Assembly: GCA_049841135.1 (NCBI GenBank)
Contig: JASGHK010000005.1
Coordinates: 1,116,001 to 1,180,000, forward strand
Source: JACRCT01 sp049841135
GTDB lineage: Bacteria > Myxococcota > Myxococcia > Myxococcales > UBA5297
DNA length: 64,000 bases
Direction: 5' to 3'
The notes under the pieces are model-generated. The model worked only from the letters and a program-made list of their open reading frames with translations. It did no database searches and was not told the origin of the DNA. Below, one piece after another: positions 38,594 through 51,430 of this stretch. Within the stretch, counting starts at the first letter, position 1. Each line of letters begins with the position of its first letter. A program made the translations under genes and the position numbers.

Positions 38594-39148
38594 CTACAGC
38601 CTCTCCTGCGCCCGTGGGGCGCGTCGAAGGCTGCGCCTGCCCCATAGCAGCCTGCGGGCGAGCGCATCGCGAAGGTGCTGGGCCAGAGTGGGGCTCGTGC
38701 CGCCGGTGGAGACGGCCACGCAAACCGGGCCGCTCCGGGCCACCGCAGGCATGGTGAAGTCGCACGCCCCCGGGTCGTCCGCGGCGTTGACCAGGATGCC
38801 GCGGCGGCGGGCTTCGGCGGCGACGGCCCGGTTCGCGTCGCGATCGTCGCTGGCCGCGAACGCGACGAAGGCGCCCCGCAGATCGCCCTCTCGATAGCGC
38901 CTGCGCTCCCACCCCAGGCGGCCCTGCCGCGCCAGCCGCGCGAGGCCGGCCGAAGCCTCCGGGGCCACCAACGTGACCCTGGCCCCGGCGTCGAGCAACG
39001 CCCTCACCCTGCGCTCGGCGACCTCGCCGGCCCCCACCACGACCACGCGCCGGCCACGGGGCTGCAAGCAGATCGGGAAATCGGCGAGGGGCTCGCGGGT
39101 CGCTCGGGAGGCGGAACCTGATCTCTTCCGGGCGACAGGGTCTTGCAT
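38594..39148 (-). CDS. Precorrin-2 dehydrogenase (siroheme synthesis)
   Basis: The NAD-binding fold opens with GRRVVVVGAGEVAERRVRAL and continues through VTLVAPEASAGL, AFVAFAASDDRDANRAVAAE and ILVNAADDPGACDFTMPAVA, ending in the typical VAVSTGGTSPTLAQHLRDAL. This matches the dehydrogenase/ferrochelatase half of CysG (Met8/SirC type), which oxidises precorrin-2 to sirohydrochlorin and may insert iron. The C-terminal half of full CysG is absent; the methyltransferase step is encoded by cobA in the facing operon. It is divergent from nasA across about 265 bases, matching a role in siroheme supply for NirB. Confidence 0.9.
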   Translation of the reverse strand: MQDPVARKRSGSASRATREPLADFPICLQPRGRRVVVVGAGEVAERRVRALLDAGARVTLVAPEASAGLARLARQGRLGWERRRYREGDLRGAFVAFAASDDRDANRAVAAEARRRGILVNAADDPGACDFTMPAVARSGPVCVAVSTGGTSPTLAQHLRDALARRLLWGRRSLRRAPRAQERL

Positions 39149-39413
39149 CTCGCTCGCGGCCCGTCCTCGCTCGATTCGAGAACGGCGACGCGCCTCCTCG
39201 TGGCCGCGACTGGCGCGACGCGGGAAGCTAGGAATCCGCGGCGGCGGAGCCAAGGCCCGCGCGACCCTCAAGCCGCGTCGCCGACCGCTCACTGGCCTGT
39301 CCAGCGACCCTTGCCGCACCGGACCCGCCTCAGCAGCTTGGCGCTGCCGTGCCGTGGCGCGTCATTTCGCCCGGCGCGGGAGGGCCCGGGTGCATCGGGC
39401 CGGGGGGAGGGAC
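39149..39413. promoter_or_regulatory. Divergent promoter region of the nitrate/siroheme block
   Basis: The dehydrogenase and nasA genes run away from this 265-base gap, so promoters for both should be here. I see no clear sigma-54 box, NtrC-type palindrome or riboswitch-like leader, so the regulatory signal is not identified. Confidence 0.35.
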
Positions 39414-41598
39414 GTGCCCGTCGACGCCGAAGCCCGCGAGGTCGCGACGCACTGCCCCTATTGCGCCTTGCAGTGCGCGATGCGACTGGGACCCGGCAAC
39501 ACGGTGCACGGCGACGCCGCCTTCCCCGTCAACCGCGGCGGTCTGTGCCTGAAGGGTTGGACTTCCACCGCCACGCTCGACCACCCCGAGCGCCTGACCC
39601 GACCGCTGGTTCGCGACTCCGCCGGCGCGCTGCGGCCCGCGAGCTGGGACGAGGCGCTGGACCGCATCGCTTCCGGGCTGCGAGCCGCGCAGGAGGCCGG
39701 GGGCCGCGACGCCGCCGGGGTCTTCGGCAGCGGGGCGCTGACCAACGAGAAGGCCTACCTCCTGGGCAAGTTCGCCCGGGTCGCGCTGGGCACCTCGCAG
39801 ATCGACTACAACGGCCGCTTCTGCATGTCGTCGGCGGCCGCGGCGGCGACGCGGGCGCTCGGGCTCGACCGTGGGCTGCCCTTCCCGGTCGCGGACCTGG
39901 CCTCGGCAGAGGTCATCCTCCTCGTCGGCGGCAACCCCGCCGAGACCATGCCACCCCTGATGCAGCACTTCGACGCTCAGCGCGCCCGCGGCGGATCCCT
40001 CATCGTCGCCGACCCCCGCCGCTCGGCCAGCGCCCGCGCCGCGACCCTCCACCTCCAGCTCGCGCCTGGCACCGACGCGGCGCTGGCCAACGGCCTGCTG
40101 CACATCCTCGTGCGCGATCGGCTCGTCGACCTGCGCTACATCGAGGAGCGCACCGAGGGCTTCCTCGAGGCCCGGGCGGCCGCAGCCTCCTTCTGGCCGG
40201 AGCGGGTCGAGCGGATCACCGGGGTCTCCCAGGAGGCCCTCGAGCGCGCCGCGCGCCTGCTCGGCACGGCCCGCAGCGCGGTGGTGCTGACCGGCCGCGG
40301 CCCCGAGCAGCAGGCCTGCGGGGTCGACAACGTCCTCGCCTTCATCAACCTCGCCCTCGCCCTGGGCCTGCCGGGCCGTCGCGGCAGCGGCTGGGGCTGC
40401 CTGACCGGCCAGGGCAACGGACAGGGCGGCCGCGAGCACGGGCAGAAGGCGGACCAGCTCCCCGGTTACCGACGCATCGACGACCCCGAGGCCCGCCGTC
40501 ACGTCGGCGCGGTCTGGAAGGTCGCCGCCGAGCGCCTTCCGGGCCCCGGCCGGTCGGCGGCCGAGCTCCTCGCGAGCCTTGGGGAACCGGACGGGGTGCG
40601 CGCGCTGTTGGTCGTGGGCTCCAACCCGGCCGTCTGCGCGCCCGACGCCTCGCGGATCCAGGAGCGTCTGCGCCGGCTCGACCTCCTCGCGGTCGCCGAC
40701 TTCTTCCTCTCCGAGACCGCGGCGCTCGCCCACGTCGTCCTCCCCAGCGCGCAGTGGGCAGAGGAGGACGGCACGGTCACCAACCTCGAGGGCCGGGTCC
40801 TGCGCCGCCGGCGGGTCCGGCCGCCACCGCCCGAGGTGCGGACCGATCTGGAGATCCTCTGCGCCCTCGCCGAGCGCCTGGGCGAGAAGGAACGCTTCTC
40901 GTTCGCCGGGCCGCGCGAGGTCTTCGAGGAGCTGCGCCGGGCGAGCGCCGGCGGATCCGCCGACTACTTTGGAATCACCTGGGAGCGGCTGGAGTCGGGC
41001 CGCGGCGTGTTCTGGCCCTGCCCGTCCGAGGACCACCCGGGCACGCCGCGGCTCTTCGCCGACCGGTTCCCCACGCCCAGCGGGCGGGCGCGGTTCCACC
41101 CGGTGCGCTACCGGGGCCCCGCGGAGCCCACCGACGAGCACTACCCGCTGACCCTCACCACGGGCCGGCAGCTCGCGCACTACCAGACCGGCAACCAGAC
41201 CCGCCGGGTCGACGAGCTCGTCCGCCTCGCGCCGCGAGCCGTCGTCCAGATCCACCCGGCCACCGCCCGCCGCCACGCGCTGCGGAACGGAGACGAGGTC
41301 ACGCTCGAGACCCGCCGGGGCCAGGCCCGCTTCTTCGTCGAGCTCTCGCCGTACGTGCGGGAGGACACGCTCTTCGTGCCCTTCCACTGGGGAGGTGAGC
41401 ACGCCGTCAACCGGCTCACCCAAGCCGCGCTCGAATCCGACGAGCCGGATGCCGGAGTTCAAGGTCTGCGCGGCCCGCGTGGCGGCCCGCGCGTGCGAGG
41501 TGGGGGGCGATGGCGACTCGAGGGAAGCTGGTGGTGGTGGGCAACGGGATGGCGGGGGCGAGGTTCGTGGAGGAGCTGCTCGCCCGCGGCGGCGCTGA
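39414..41598 (+). CDS. nasA: Assimilatory nitrate reductase, catalytic subunit (one +1 frameshift)
   Basis: A bis-MGD molybdenum oxidoreductase. The N-terminal [4Fe-4S] motif is HCPYCALQCAM with a fourth Cys in GGLCLKGW. Further family marks are YNGRFCMSSAAAAATRALG, ILLVGGNPAETMPPLMQHF, GLPGRRGSGWGCLTGQGNGQ and the C-terminal TTGRQLAHYQTGNQTRRVDE. The frame breaks at GAATC 41433-41437; GATC reads ALDPTSRMPEFKVCA, the normal NasA ending. The GTG at 39414 has GGGGGGAGGGAC upstream. Corrected length is about 727 residues, and the 3' end then overlaps nirB by about 90 bases, so the exact stop is uncertain. It reduces nitrate to nitrite in the cytosol. Confidence 0.92.
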
Positions 41599-44012
41599 GG
41601 CTTGGGAGATCTCCGTCTTCGGCGACGAGCCCTACGGCAACTACAACCGCATCCTCCTCTCCGGCGTCCTCGCGGGCACGCACCTGCCCGAGGACGTCTT
41701 CCTCAACCCGCTCCCCTGGTACCTGAAGAACGGCGTGCGCCTGCACGCGGGGACGGCCGCTCGCGGAATCGACCTCGAGGCCCGGGTCGTGCGCGGCGAG
41801 GTCGGTGTCGGACCGTCCGGCCCCAGGACGATGATCGAAGAGCGCTACGATCGGCTGGTCCTGGCCACCGGCAGCAGCCCCTTCCTGCCGCCGATGGAGG
41901 GCCTCGTCGGGGCAGACGGCCGGCTCAAGCAGGGCGCCTTCGTCTTCCGCACCCTCGACGACTGCTCGGCGATCACCGCGTGGGCCAAGGGGCGCCGGCG
42001 CGCGGCGGTCATCGGCGGCGGACTGCTGGGGCTGGAGGCCGCGCGGGGCCTGCTCGCGCTGGGCCTGAAGGTCGAGGTCGTCCACCTCATGGGCCACCTG
42101 ATGGAGCTGCAGCTCGACTCCGCCGGGGGCGCCATCCTCCAGCGCCAGCTCGAGAAGCTGGGCCTGCGCTTCCGGTTGCGGGCCAGCACCCGGGCCGTCC
42201 TCGGCGCCGAGCAGGTCGAGGGCCTGCGCTTCGAGGGCGGGGCCGAATCGGCCTGCGACCTGGTGGTGGTGAGCGCAGGCATCCGCCCCAACGTGCAGCT
42301 CGCCCGCGAGGCCGGCCTCTTGGTCGAACGCGGCATCGTCGTCGGCGACGACCTCGGCTGCCCCGGTTTCCCGGGGGTGTACGCCGTCGGCGAGTGCGCC
42401 CAGCACCGCAGCCGCACCTACGGCCTGGTGGCCCCGGTCTGGGAGCAGGCGGCGGTCCTCGCCGAACGGCTCTCGGCCAGCGCGCCCAAGGCCGTCTACC
42501 AGGGCTCCAAAGTCTCCACCAAGCTCAAGGTGATGGGCATCGACCTCGCGGTGATGGGCGAGCGCGAGGGGCGGCCGGGCACCGACGAGGAGGTCTGCTT
42601 CGTCGACGCGGCGCGCGGCATCTACCACAAGCTCGTGCTGCGCGAAGGCCGGCTCGCCGGCGCCATCGTGCTCGGCGACGGGGACCCCGTCCCGCGCGTG
42701 ACACAGGCCTTCGACCGCAACACGCCCCTGCCCGCCCGGCCTGCCGACCTGCTCTTCCCCGGCTCGGCGGAGTCGCCCGCGAGCTCCCCCGCTGGCGCTC
42801 GACGACGCGGCGCAGATCTGCAACTGCAACGGCGTCTCCAAGGGGGCGCTCCTCGCCGCGGTGCGCGCCGGGTGCCGCACGGTGAAGGCCCTGGGCGAGA
42901 AGACCCGCGCCGGCACCGGCTGCGGCTCGTGCAAGGGGGCGGTGCAGACCCTGCTCGAGGCGGCGAGCGGCGAGGCCGCCCAGGAGGATCCCGCGGCCAG
43001 CCACTACGTGCCCTGCATCCCGCTCTCCAAGCCGGACCTCATCCACCACGTGCGCAAGTGGAACCTGCGCTCCGTCTCCGCGGTGTTCGCCGTCCTCGCC
43101 GGAGGCAAGGAGGACCCCGCGAGCAAGCCGGCCCTCGCCTCCCTCCTCAAGACCGTCTGGGGCAAGGACTACCAGGACGAGCGCGACGCGCGCTTCATCA
43201 ACGACCGCGTCCACGCCAACATCCAGCGGGACGGCACCTACAGCGTCGTGCCCCGCCTGTACGGCGGCGTGACCAGCCCGGCGGAGCTGCGCCGCATCGC
43301 CGACGTCGCCGAGCGGCACCGCGTGCCGATGGTCAAGCTCACCGGCGGCCAGCGCATCGACCTGCTCGGGGTCCGCCGCGAGGCGCTGCCGGAGATCTGG
43401 CGGGAGCTGGGGATGCCCTCCGGCCACGCGTACACGAAGGCCTTCCGCACCTGCAAGACGTGCGTCGGCACCGACTTCTGCCGCTACGGCCTGGGCGACA
43501 GCACCCGGCTCGGCATCGCCATCGAGCGCCGGTTCCAGGGCCTGGAGGCCCCGGCCAAGCTCAAGCTCGCCGCGGCCGGCTGCCCCCGGAACTGCTCGGA
43601 GGCGACGACCAAGGACCTGGGCGTGGTGGCCATCGAGGGCGGGCGCTGGGAGCTGTACGTCGGCGGCGCCGCCGGCTCGCGGGTGCGCAAGGGCGACCTG
43701 CTCGCCACCGTGGCCTCGCACGAGGAGGTGCTGCGCCTCGCCGGCCGCTTCCTGCAGCACTACCGCGAGAACGCCCGCTACGGAGAGCGCACCTACGACT
43801 TCGTGGAGCGGTTCGGCATCGCCCGGCTCCGCGAGGTGCTCGTCGAGGACCGCGAGGGGAGCGCCGCGCGGCTCGACGCGGAGCTCCAGGCGGCGGTCGA
43901 GGCCTACGTCGATCCGTGGAAGGAGGCGGAGCGGCCCGCGCACCCCTCGCAGTTCGAGACGGAGGTGCCGGCGGCGGGCCTGACGGGCCTGGCGGTCGTG
44001 GAGGAGGGCTAG
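41510..44012 (+). CDS. nirB: Assimilatory nitrite reductase, large subunit (one +1 frameshift)
   Basis: The N-terminal 400 residues are a FAD/NAD(P)H oxidoreductase (KLVVVGNGMAGARFVEELL, LVLATGSSPFLPP, VYAVGECAQHR). A BFD-like [2Fe-2S] domain follows near residue 440 (QICNCNGV, then GTGCGSCKG). The sulfite/nitrite reductase core has the siroheme-[4Fe-4S] ligands in CKTCVGTDFCRYG (near 646) and CPRNCSEA (near 690). The frame break is in five C after GAGCTC at 42781-42790; one C fewer gives SPLALDDAAQICNCNGVS. About 833 residues corrected. With NirD it reduces nitrite to ammonium using six electrons from NAD(P)H. Start ATG at 41510. Confidence 0.94.
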
Positions 44013-44333
44013 ATGGCGACGCAGCGGATCAACCTGGGGCCGGCGGAGCGGATCCCGCTGGGCGAAGGCAAGGCGTACCGCGTGGGGCAGCGGCAGGTCG
44101 CGGTCTTCCGCGGCCGCGCGGGCGGGCTCTGGGCCACCGACGCCCGCTGCCCCCACCGCGGCGGTCCGCTCGCCGACGGCCTGGTGGGCGACGCGGTGCT
44201 CATCTGCCCGCTGCACGGCCGCACATTCGACCTGAGGACCGGGGCCGCCGGCGGGGAGGGCTGCCCGCCGTTGCGGACCTACCCGGTGGCGCTCGACGAG
44301 CGCGGGGACCTCGTCCTGGAGGTGGCCGAATGA
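44013..44333 (+). CDS. nirD: Nitrite reductase small subunit, Rieske type
   Basis: A 106-residue Rieske-fold protein with complete [2Fe-2S] ligands: Cys/His in DARCPHRGGPL and Cys/His in LICPLHGRTF. Many NirD proteins have lost the cluster ligands; this one keeps them, so it probably binds a cluster. The start follows the nirB stop directly and its stop overlaps the next start as ATGA, so it is tightly coupled in the operon. It would pair with NirB as the second subunit of NADH-nitrite reductase. Confidence 0.93.
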   Translation: MATQRINLGPAERIPLGEGKAYRVGQRQVAVFRGRAGGLWATDARCPHRGGPLADGLVGDAVLICPLHGRTFDLRTGAAGGEGCPPLRTYPVALDERGDLVLEVAE

Positions 44334-45157
44334 AGGGCTTGATGGGGATGACGGTGGGACTGCTCGAGTCGCGCTGGGCGGACGCGCTCGCGCAGCTGGT
44401 GCGCCGCCACGGAGGGATTCCGCGCTGCGCTCCGGCGGTGACCGAGCAGCGGACCGCGGATGCCGCAGACCAGGTCGTTCGCCTCCTCGACGCGTTCGAG
44501 ACCGAGCCGTCGCCGGTGGTGGTCTTCTCCACGGGATACGGGGTCGCCTCCCTGTTCGAGCTCGCCGCGGAGTCGGACCGGCAGGCCCAGCTCCGGGAGG
44601 TCCTGGGCGCGGCCACGACCGCCTGCCGCGGTCCCAAGCCCGTCGCCGCGCTCCACCGCGAAGGGGTGAGCGCGACGGTCCGGGCGGCGCCGCCCTACAC
44701 CAGCGCCGAGCTCCTCGACGAGCTGCGGCGGGTGGACCTGGCGGGCCGCCTCGTCGCGCTGGTGCACCATGGCGAACCGGCCCGCGAGCTGGCGCAGGGG
44801 CTCGCCGAACGTGGAGCCAGGCTGGTGGAGCTGCTGCTCTACGAGTGGCGGCCGCCGACAGATGCCCGTCCCCTCGTCGATCTCGCCCGCGCGATCGCCG
44901 CCGGCGAGGTCGGCGCGGTGGCCTTCACCAGCGGCGTCCAGGTCCGCCACCTGGTCGAGGCCGCGCGCGGCGTGGGCCTCGAGGCGCCGCTCGTCGCGGG
45001 CCTGCGCGAGCGCACCCTCGTCGGGGCGATGGGGCCGGTCTGCGCGCGCGCCCTCCAGTCCCTGGGGATCGCCCCCGACGCCGTCCCGGAGCGGCCGACG
45101 ATGGCCGCCCTGGTCGCGGCCCTCGCCGAACGCGCCGCCACGGGAGGTGCCCGATGA
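44330..45157 (+). CDS. hemD: Uroporphyrinogen-III synthase-like protein
   Basis: The 275 residues show the two-lobed HemD pattern: MTVGLLESRWADALAQLVRR, VVVFSTGYGVASLFEL, TTACRGPKPVAALHREGVS, then VGAVAFTSGVQVRHLVEAA and VGAMGPVCARALQSLGIAPD. HemD closes hydroxymethylbilane to uroporphyrinogen III, the branch point to siroheme and haem. Nitrate operons of other bacteria can also carry a HemD-type protein, sometimes fused to a DNA-binding domain; none is present here. It overlaps nirD and the transporter by ATGA on both sides. It may be a second copy dedicated to siroheme. Confidence 0.88.
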   Translation: MKGLMGMTVGLLESRWADALAQLVRRHGGIPRCAPAVTEQRTADAADQVVRLLDAFETEPSPVVVFSTGYGVASLFELAAESDRQAQLREVLGAATTACRGPKPVAALHREGVSATVRAAPPYTSAELLDELRRVDLAGRLVALVHHGEPARELAQGLAERGARLVELLLYEWRPPTDARPLVDLARAIAAGEVGAVAFTSGVQVRHLVEAARGVGLEAPLVAGLRERTLVGAMGPVCARALQSLGIAPDAVPERPTMAALVAALAERAATGGAR

Positions 45158-46345
45158 GCGGGCTGGCCGGCCGCCGGGTGGGCCACTGGCCGACCCTGCT
45201 CGCGAGCTTCCTGCACTTCGATTCTGAGCTTCTCGCTGTGGGTGATGCTGGGGGCGCTCGGCGTCTTCATCGCCGACGCCGCGAGGCTCACGCCGGTACA
45301 GAAGGCCTGGCTCGTGGCGATCCCCATCCTCGGCGGCTCGGCGTTGCGGCTGCCCGTGGGGAGGCTGGCCGACCGCGTCGGCGCCAAGCGCGTGGGGCTC
45401 GTGCTCCTCGCCTGGCTCTTCCTGCCGCTGGCGATGGCCTGGCTCGGGCCGGCGCGCCTGCCCTGGATGGTCGTCGTCGGGCTCGCCCTCGGGGCCGGCG
45501 GAGCATCCTTCGCCGTGGCGCTCCCCTTGGCGAGCCGGTGGTACCCACCGCAGCGGCAGGGACTGGCGATGGGCATCGCCGCCGCGGGCAACAGCGGCAC
45601 CGTCATCACCAACCTCCTCGCCCCGCGGCTGGCGGCCCACGTCGGCTGGCAGGGCGTCTTCGGCCTGGCGATGATTCCGCTGGCGCTCGTCCTGGCGGGC
45701 TTCGCGCTCCTGGCGAGGGAGAGCCCCGGCCCGCTGCGGCGCCCGGCGCGTGGATCCGGCCTGCACCGCGAGCCCGACGCCTGGGCCTTCTGCCTCTTCT
45801 ACGCCGTCACCTTCGGCGGCTACGTCGGGCTCGGCAGCTTCCTGCCGTTGTTCCTCCACGATCAGTACCGGCTGGCGCCCGCCGCCGCGGGGACCGTCAC
45901 CGCGCTCGCCGCGCTCGCGGGCAGCGCCGCGCGTCCCGTCGGCGGCTGGCTCGCCGACCGCGTCGGCGGCGGGCGCCTGCTGCTCGCACTGCTGTTGGCC
46001 ATCGCCGGCCTGTACGGCGCCGCCAGCACACTTCCCAGCTTGCCGGCCATGCAGGGTCTGCTGGTCGTTGCGATGGCCTGCCTGGGCATGGGCAACGGGG
46101 CCGTCTTCCAACTGGTGCCGCTGCGCTTCGGCGAGCGGATCGGTGAAGCGACCGGCCTGGTGGGCGCGCTCGGCGGCCTGGGCGGCTTCCTGGTGCCGAT
46201 GATGCTCGGCGCCACGCGGCAATGGGCGGGCTCCTTCGGAACGGGCTTCGCGGCGCTGGGCACGGCAGCCGCCGCGGCGGGGGTACTGCTCGTCGCGCTC
46301 ACCCTGTTCCAGGAGCGCTGGCGCGGGCTGGTTCGCGGGGCCTGA
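45154..46345 (+). CDS. Nitrate/nitrite MFS transporter, NarK/NasA type (one +1 frameshift)
   Basis: A 12-helix major-facilitator protein: PTLLASFLHFD, then LWVMLGALGVFIADAARLT, with the nitrate-porter signatures GAGGASFAVALPLASRWYPP and AAAGNSGTVITNLLAPRLAA (Gly-rich nitrate signature). The frame breaks at GATTC 45220-45224; GATC gives FLHFDLSFSLWVMLG, the usual NarK start. About 396 residues. It overlaps hemD by ATGA. In this setting it would import nitrate for NasA, possibly exporting nitrite when in excess. Confidence 0.92.
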
Positions 46346-46365
46346 GGCGGGGCGAGGAGGCGGGC

Positions 46366-47166
46366 ATGGGCACGGGCAAGGTGTACCTGGTGGGTGCGGG
46401 ACCGGGCGATCCCAAGCTGCTGACGCTTCGCGGCGCGGAGGTGCTGGGCCTGGCGGACGCGATCCTGGTCGACTCGCTGGTGGGTCGCGGAGTGCTGGTC
46501 CACGCCCGGCCCGGAGCCCAGGTGCGCCAGGTCGGCAAGCGCGCCGGCCGCCGCGGACCGTCCCAGGAAGAGATCACCGGCGAGCTGATCGCCCTGGCGC
46601 TTCAGGGTCTGGTCGTCGTCCGGCTCAAAGGAGGCGACCCCTTCGTCTTCGGGCGGGGCGGCGAGGAGGCCGAGGCCCTCGCCGAGGCCGGCGTCCCGTT
46701 CGAGGTGGTTCCGGGCGTCAGCTCCGGGATCGGCGCTCTCGCCTACGCCGGGATCCCACTGCTCCACCGCGCCTTGAGCTCCACAGCGACTTTCGTCTCC
46801 GGGCACCTCGGGACGCTGCCGCCGCTCCCGCAGGATGGGACCGTGGTGATCTTCATGGGCGGCGCACGCATCGCGAAGCTCGCCGCCTCGCTCCTCGAGA
46901 CAGGGCGCCCGCCGTCGACCCCCGTGGCCCTGGTGGCCTTGGGCACGACGCCCGAACAGCGCGTGCGCTGCGGGACCCTCGGCGAGCTGCGCTTCGCCGG
47001 GCCGCAGCCGAGTCCGACGATCGCCGTCGTGGGCGAGGTCGCAGCGCTCGCGCGGAAGCTGCGCTGGTTCGGCGCTACACCCATGCCACTTTGTGCCGAC
47101 GAGCCCAGGGGCCCGGGGCGAAGCCGCAGGACCGGAGAGCCGGCCGGACTCCCGGTGATGGACTGA
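46366..47166 (+). CDS. cobA: Uroporphyrinogen-III C-methyltransferase (SUMT)
   Basis: A 266-residue SUMT with the usual motifs: VYLVGAGPGDPKLLTLRG at the N-terminus, DAILVDSLVG, VVRLKGGDPFVFGRGGEEAE, VPFEVVPGVSSGIGALAYAG and the late VALVALGTTPEQRV. It adds two methyl groups to uroporphyrinogen III to make precorrin-2, the substrate of the dehydrogenase encoded at the other side of nasA. It lies 20 bases after the transporter and completes the operon. The last 25 residues (RGPGRSRRTGEPAGLPVMD) look like an unstructured tail. Confidence 0.94.
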   Translation: MGTGKVYLVGAGPGDPKLLTLRGAEVLGLADAILVDSLVGRGVLVHARPGAQVRQVGKRAGRRGPSQEEITGELIALALQGLVVVRLKGGDPFVFGRGGEEAEALAEAGVPFEVVPGVSSGIGALAYAGIPLLHRALSSTATFVSGHLGTLPPLPQDGTVVIFMGGARIAKLAASLLETGRPPSTPVALVALGTTPEQRVRCGTLGELRFAGPQPSPTIAVVGEVAALARKLRWFGATPMPLCADEPRGPGRSRRTGEPAGLPVMD

Positions 47167-47225
47167 ATCGACGCGAAGGGCTGGTCGGCACTCGCCCGGA
47201 ATCCCCGCGGGTCGGTCGCTCGCGT

Positions 47226-47352
47226 CCCATGGGTCTCATAGGTCGTATAGGTCCCATTCGTCCCATAGGACCTATGGGACCAATGGGACCAATGGGACCT
47301 ATTGGACCTATGGGACCTATGGGACCTATGTGACCTATGGGACCTATGCGAC
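47226..47352. repeat. 9-base microsatellite (CCTATGGGA) array
   Basis: About a dozen imperfect copies of a nine-base unit, GGGACCTAT and variants such as GGACCAATG, run through this stretch. The first part carries the reverse orientation (CATAGGTCGTATAGGTCCC), so the block can fold back on itself around TCCCATAGGACCTATGGGA. Because the unit is a multiple of three, a forward frame would read Gly-Pro-Met/Ile repeats, but there is no start signal or other coding evidence. It fills the gap between cobA and the hybrid kinase. Confidence 0.85.
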
Positions 47353-47484
47353 CGACAGCCCGTTAGGCATGGGTTCGTTGCTGTCGGGCAGGAGGGTTGG
47401 CTACGGCGGGCGAGGTCGCGGGCCCGCCCTGGCCTCCCCTGCGGGCCGCCGTGCCACCGCCCGGGGCGGGAGTAGACTGGCCCC

Positions 47485-49980
<2,496 letters not shown>

Positions 49981-50170
49981 GCGGCGCGGACCGGTCCTCA
50001 GTCCACGGAGTCTCTGAAGTGGGTGTCCGGGGCTTTGGCGGAGGACGTCCCAGCCCAGATCTGCCCCGGCCGCCCAAGCAGGCACCCGCCCGACCGCAGG
50101 CTATTCCCGCGAACACCCGACGCCATCTTCGCGAGAGGCGCCCTCTCGAGCGCCCACCCGAGGGGGAGCC

Positions 50171-51430
50171 ATGACACGGGTTGTCTTCTTGGCGGTGGCC
50201 TTGGTGTCGGTAGCGCGCCCCGCCGGCGCCGCCGTGGTGCTGACTCCTCAGGAGCAGCTGGGAAAGGCGCTCTTCTTCGACGCCTCGCTGTCCAGGAACC
50301 GCAACCAATCCTGCGCCTCATGCCACGACCCGGCGGTGGGATTCACGGGCGCGACCAGCGCGGTGAACGCGCACGGAGCCGTGTACGCCGGCAGCGTCCC
50401 GACCCGCTTCGGAAACCGCAAGCCGCCTGCCGCCGCCTACGCCGGCGACAGCCCGCGGCTGGGCCGGGACTCCTCCGGCGCGTGGAGCGGCGGCATGTTC
50501 TGGGACGGCCGCGCCGAGGGCAAGGTCCTGGGCGATCCACTGGCCGAGCAGGCCATGGGCCCGTTCCTCAACCCGCTCGAGCAGGCGCTCGCGTCGGCCG
50601 AGGAGCTGCGCAGCCGGGTCAAGGCGTCGGGCTACGCGGCGCTCTTCGATCTCGTGTGGGGCTTCGGCGCGCTCGACGGCCCCGCGCAGGGCGTCTACGA
50701 GCGCATCGGCCTGTCCATCGCCGCCTACGAGCGCTCGCTCGAGGTCAGCGCCTACACCTCGAAGTTCGACCTGTTCTGGCAGAAGGCCCGCTCGCGCAAG
50801 CTGGACGTCGGCTCCATCGGCGCCGGCAACTGGACCCGCTTCCGCTCACTCGGGCTGAGCGACGCCGAGCTCTACGGACTTGCAGTGTTCAACGATCCGT
50901 CGCGCGCCAACTGCGCCTCGTGCCACTCGCTCGCCCCGGGCTCCAAGGGCTACCCGCTCTTCACGAACCACGCCTTCCACAACCTCGGCTGGCCAAGGAA
51001 CCCGGAGAACCCGTTCTACGCGAACCTCGCCTACAACCCGCAGGGCACGCAGTGGATCGACGAAGGCCTGGGTGGCTTCCTCGACGAGCCGGGCGAGCGC
51101 GGAAAGGTGAAGGTGCCGACGCTGCGCAACGTGGACAAGCGCCCGTCCTCGACCTTCGTGAAGGCCTACGGGCACAACGGCGCCTTCAAGTCGCTCGAGG
51201 AGGTGGTCGGGTTCTACCGGATGCGCGCCACGGGCGGCGGCTGCGGCTGCGCAGGGGCCGGCGGGCGCATGGGCGGCACGGGTGGCGGAATGGGCGGGAT
51301 GGGTGCGATGACGCTTCCTCCGCCCGAGGTCGACGAGAACCTGGCCACGCTGTTCCCGTTCGGCGGCATGGACCAGAGCTACTTGGTGGCGTTCCTCAAG
51401 ACGCTGTCCGACGGCTACTTCCAGCGCTGA
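50171..51430 (+). CDS. Dihaem cytochrome c peroxidase (CcpA/MauG family)
   Basis: A signal peptide (VVFLAVALVSVARPAGA) and two c-type haem motifs, QSCASCHDPAVGF near residue 47 and NCASCHSLAPGS near 250, define the family, with PTLRNVDKRPSSTFVKAYGH near the second haem. It would reduce hydrogen peroxide, or act on a protein like MauG, in the periplasm. A Gly/Met-rich insert with two Cys (GGGCGCAGAGGRMGGTG) sits near residue 355-378, between the second haem domain and the C-terminus, and is unusual. The ATG at 50171 has GGGGGAG upstream. It follows the kinase by 190 bases and may be a separate transcript. Confidence 0.92.
   Translation: MTRVVFLAVALVSVARPAGAAVVLTPQEQLGKALFFDASLSRNRNQSCASCHDPAVGFTGATSAVNAHGAVYAGSVPTRFGNRKPPAAAYAGDSPRLGRDSSGAWSGGMFWDGRAEGKVLGDPLAEQAMGPFLNPLEQALASAEELRSRVKASGYAALFDLVWGFGALDGPAQGVYERIGLSIAAYERSLEVSAYTSKFDLFWQKARSRKLDVGSIGAGNWTRFRSLGLSDAELYGLAVFNDPSRANCASCHSLAPGSKGYPLFTNHAFHNLGWPRNPENPFYANLAYNPQGTQWIDEGLGGFLDEPGERGKVKVPTLRNVDKRPSSTFVKAYGHNGAFKSLEEVVGFYRMRATGGGCGCAGAGGRMGGTGGGMGGMGAMTLPPPEVDENLATLFPFGGMDQSYLVAFLKTLSDGYFQR

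Noticed and set aside
47091..47333. Forward frame with Gly-Pro-Met collagen-like repeats
   Set aside because: Arises from the nine-base microsatellite; no start signal or codon bias, and it overlaps the cobA 3' end.
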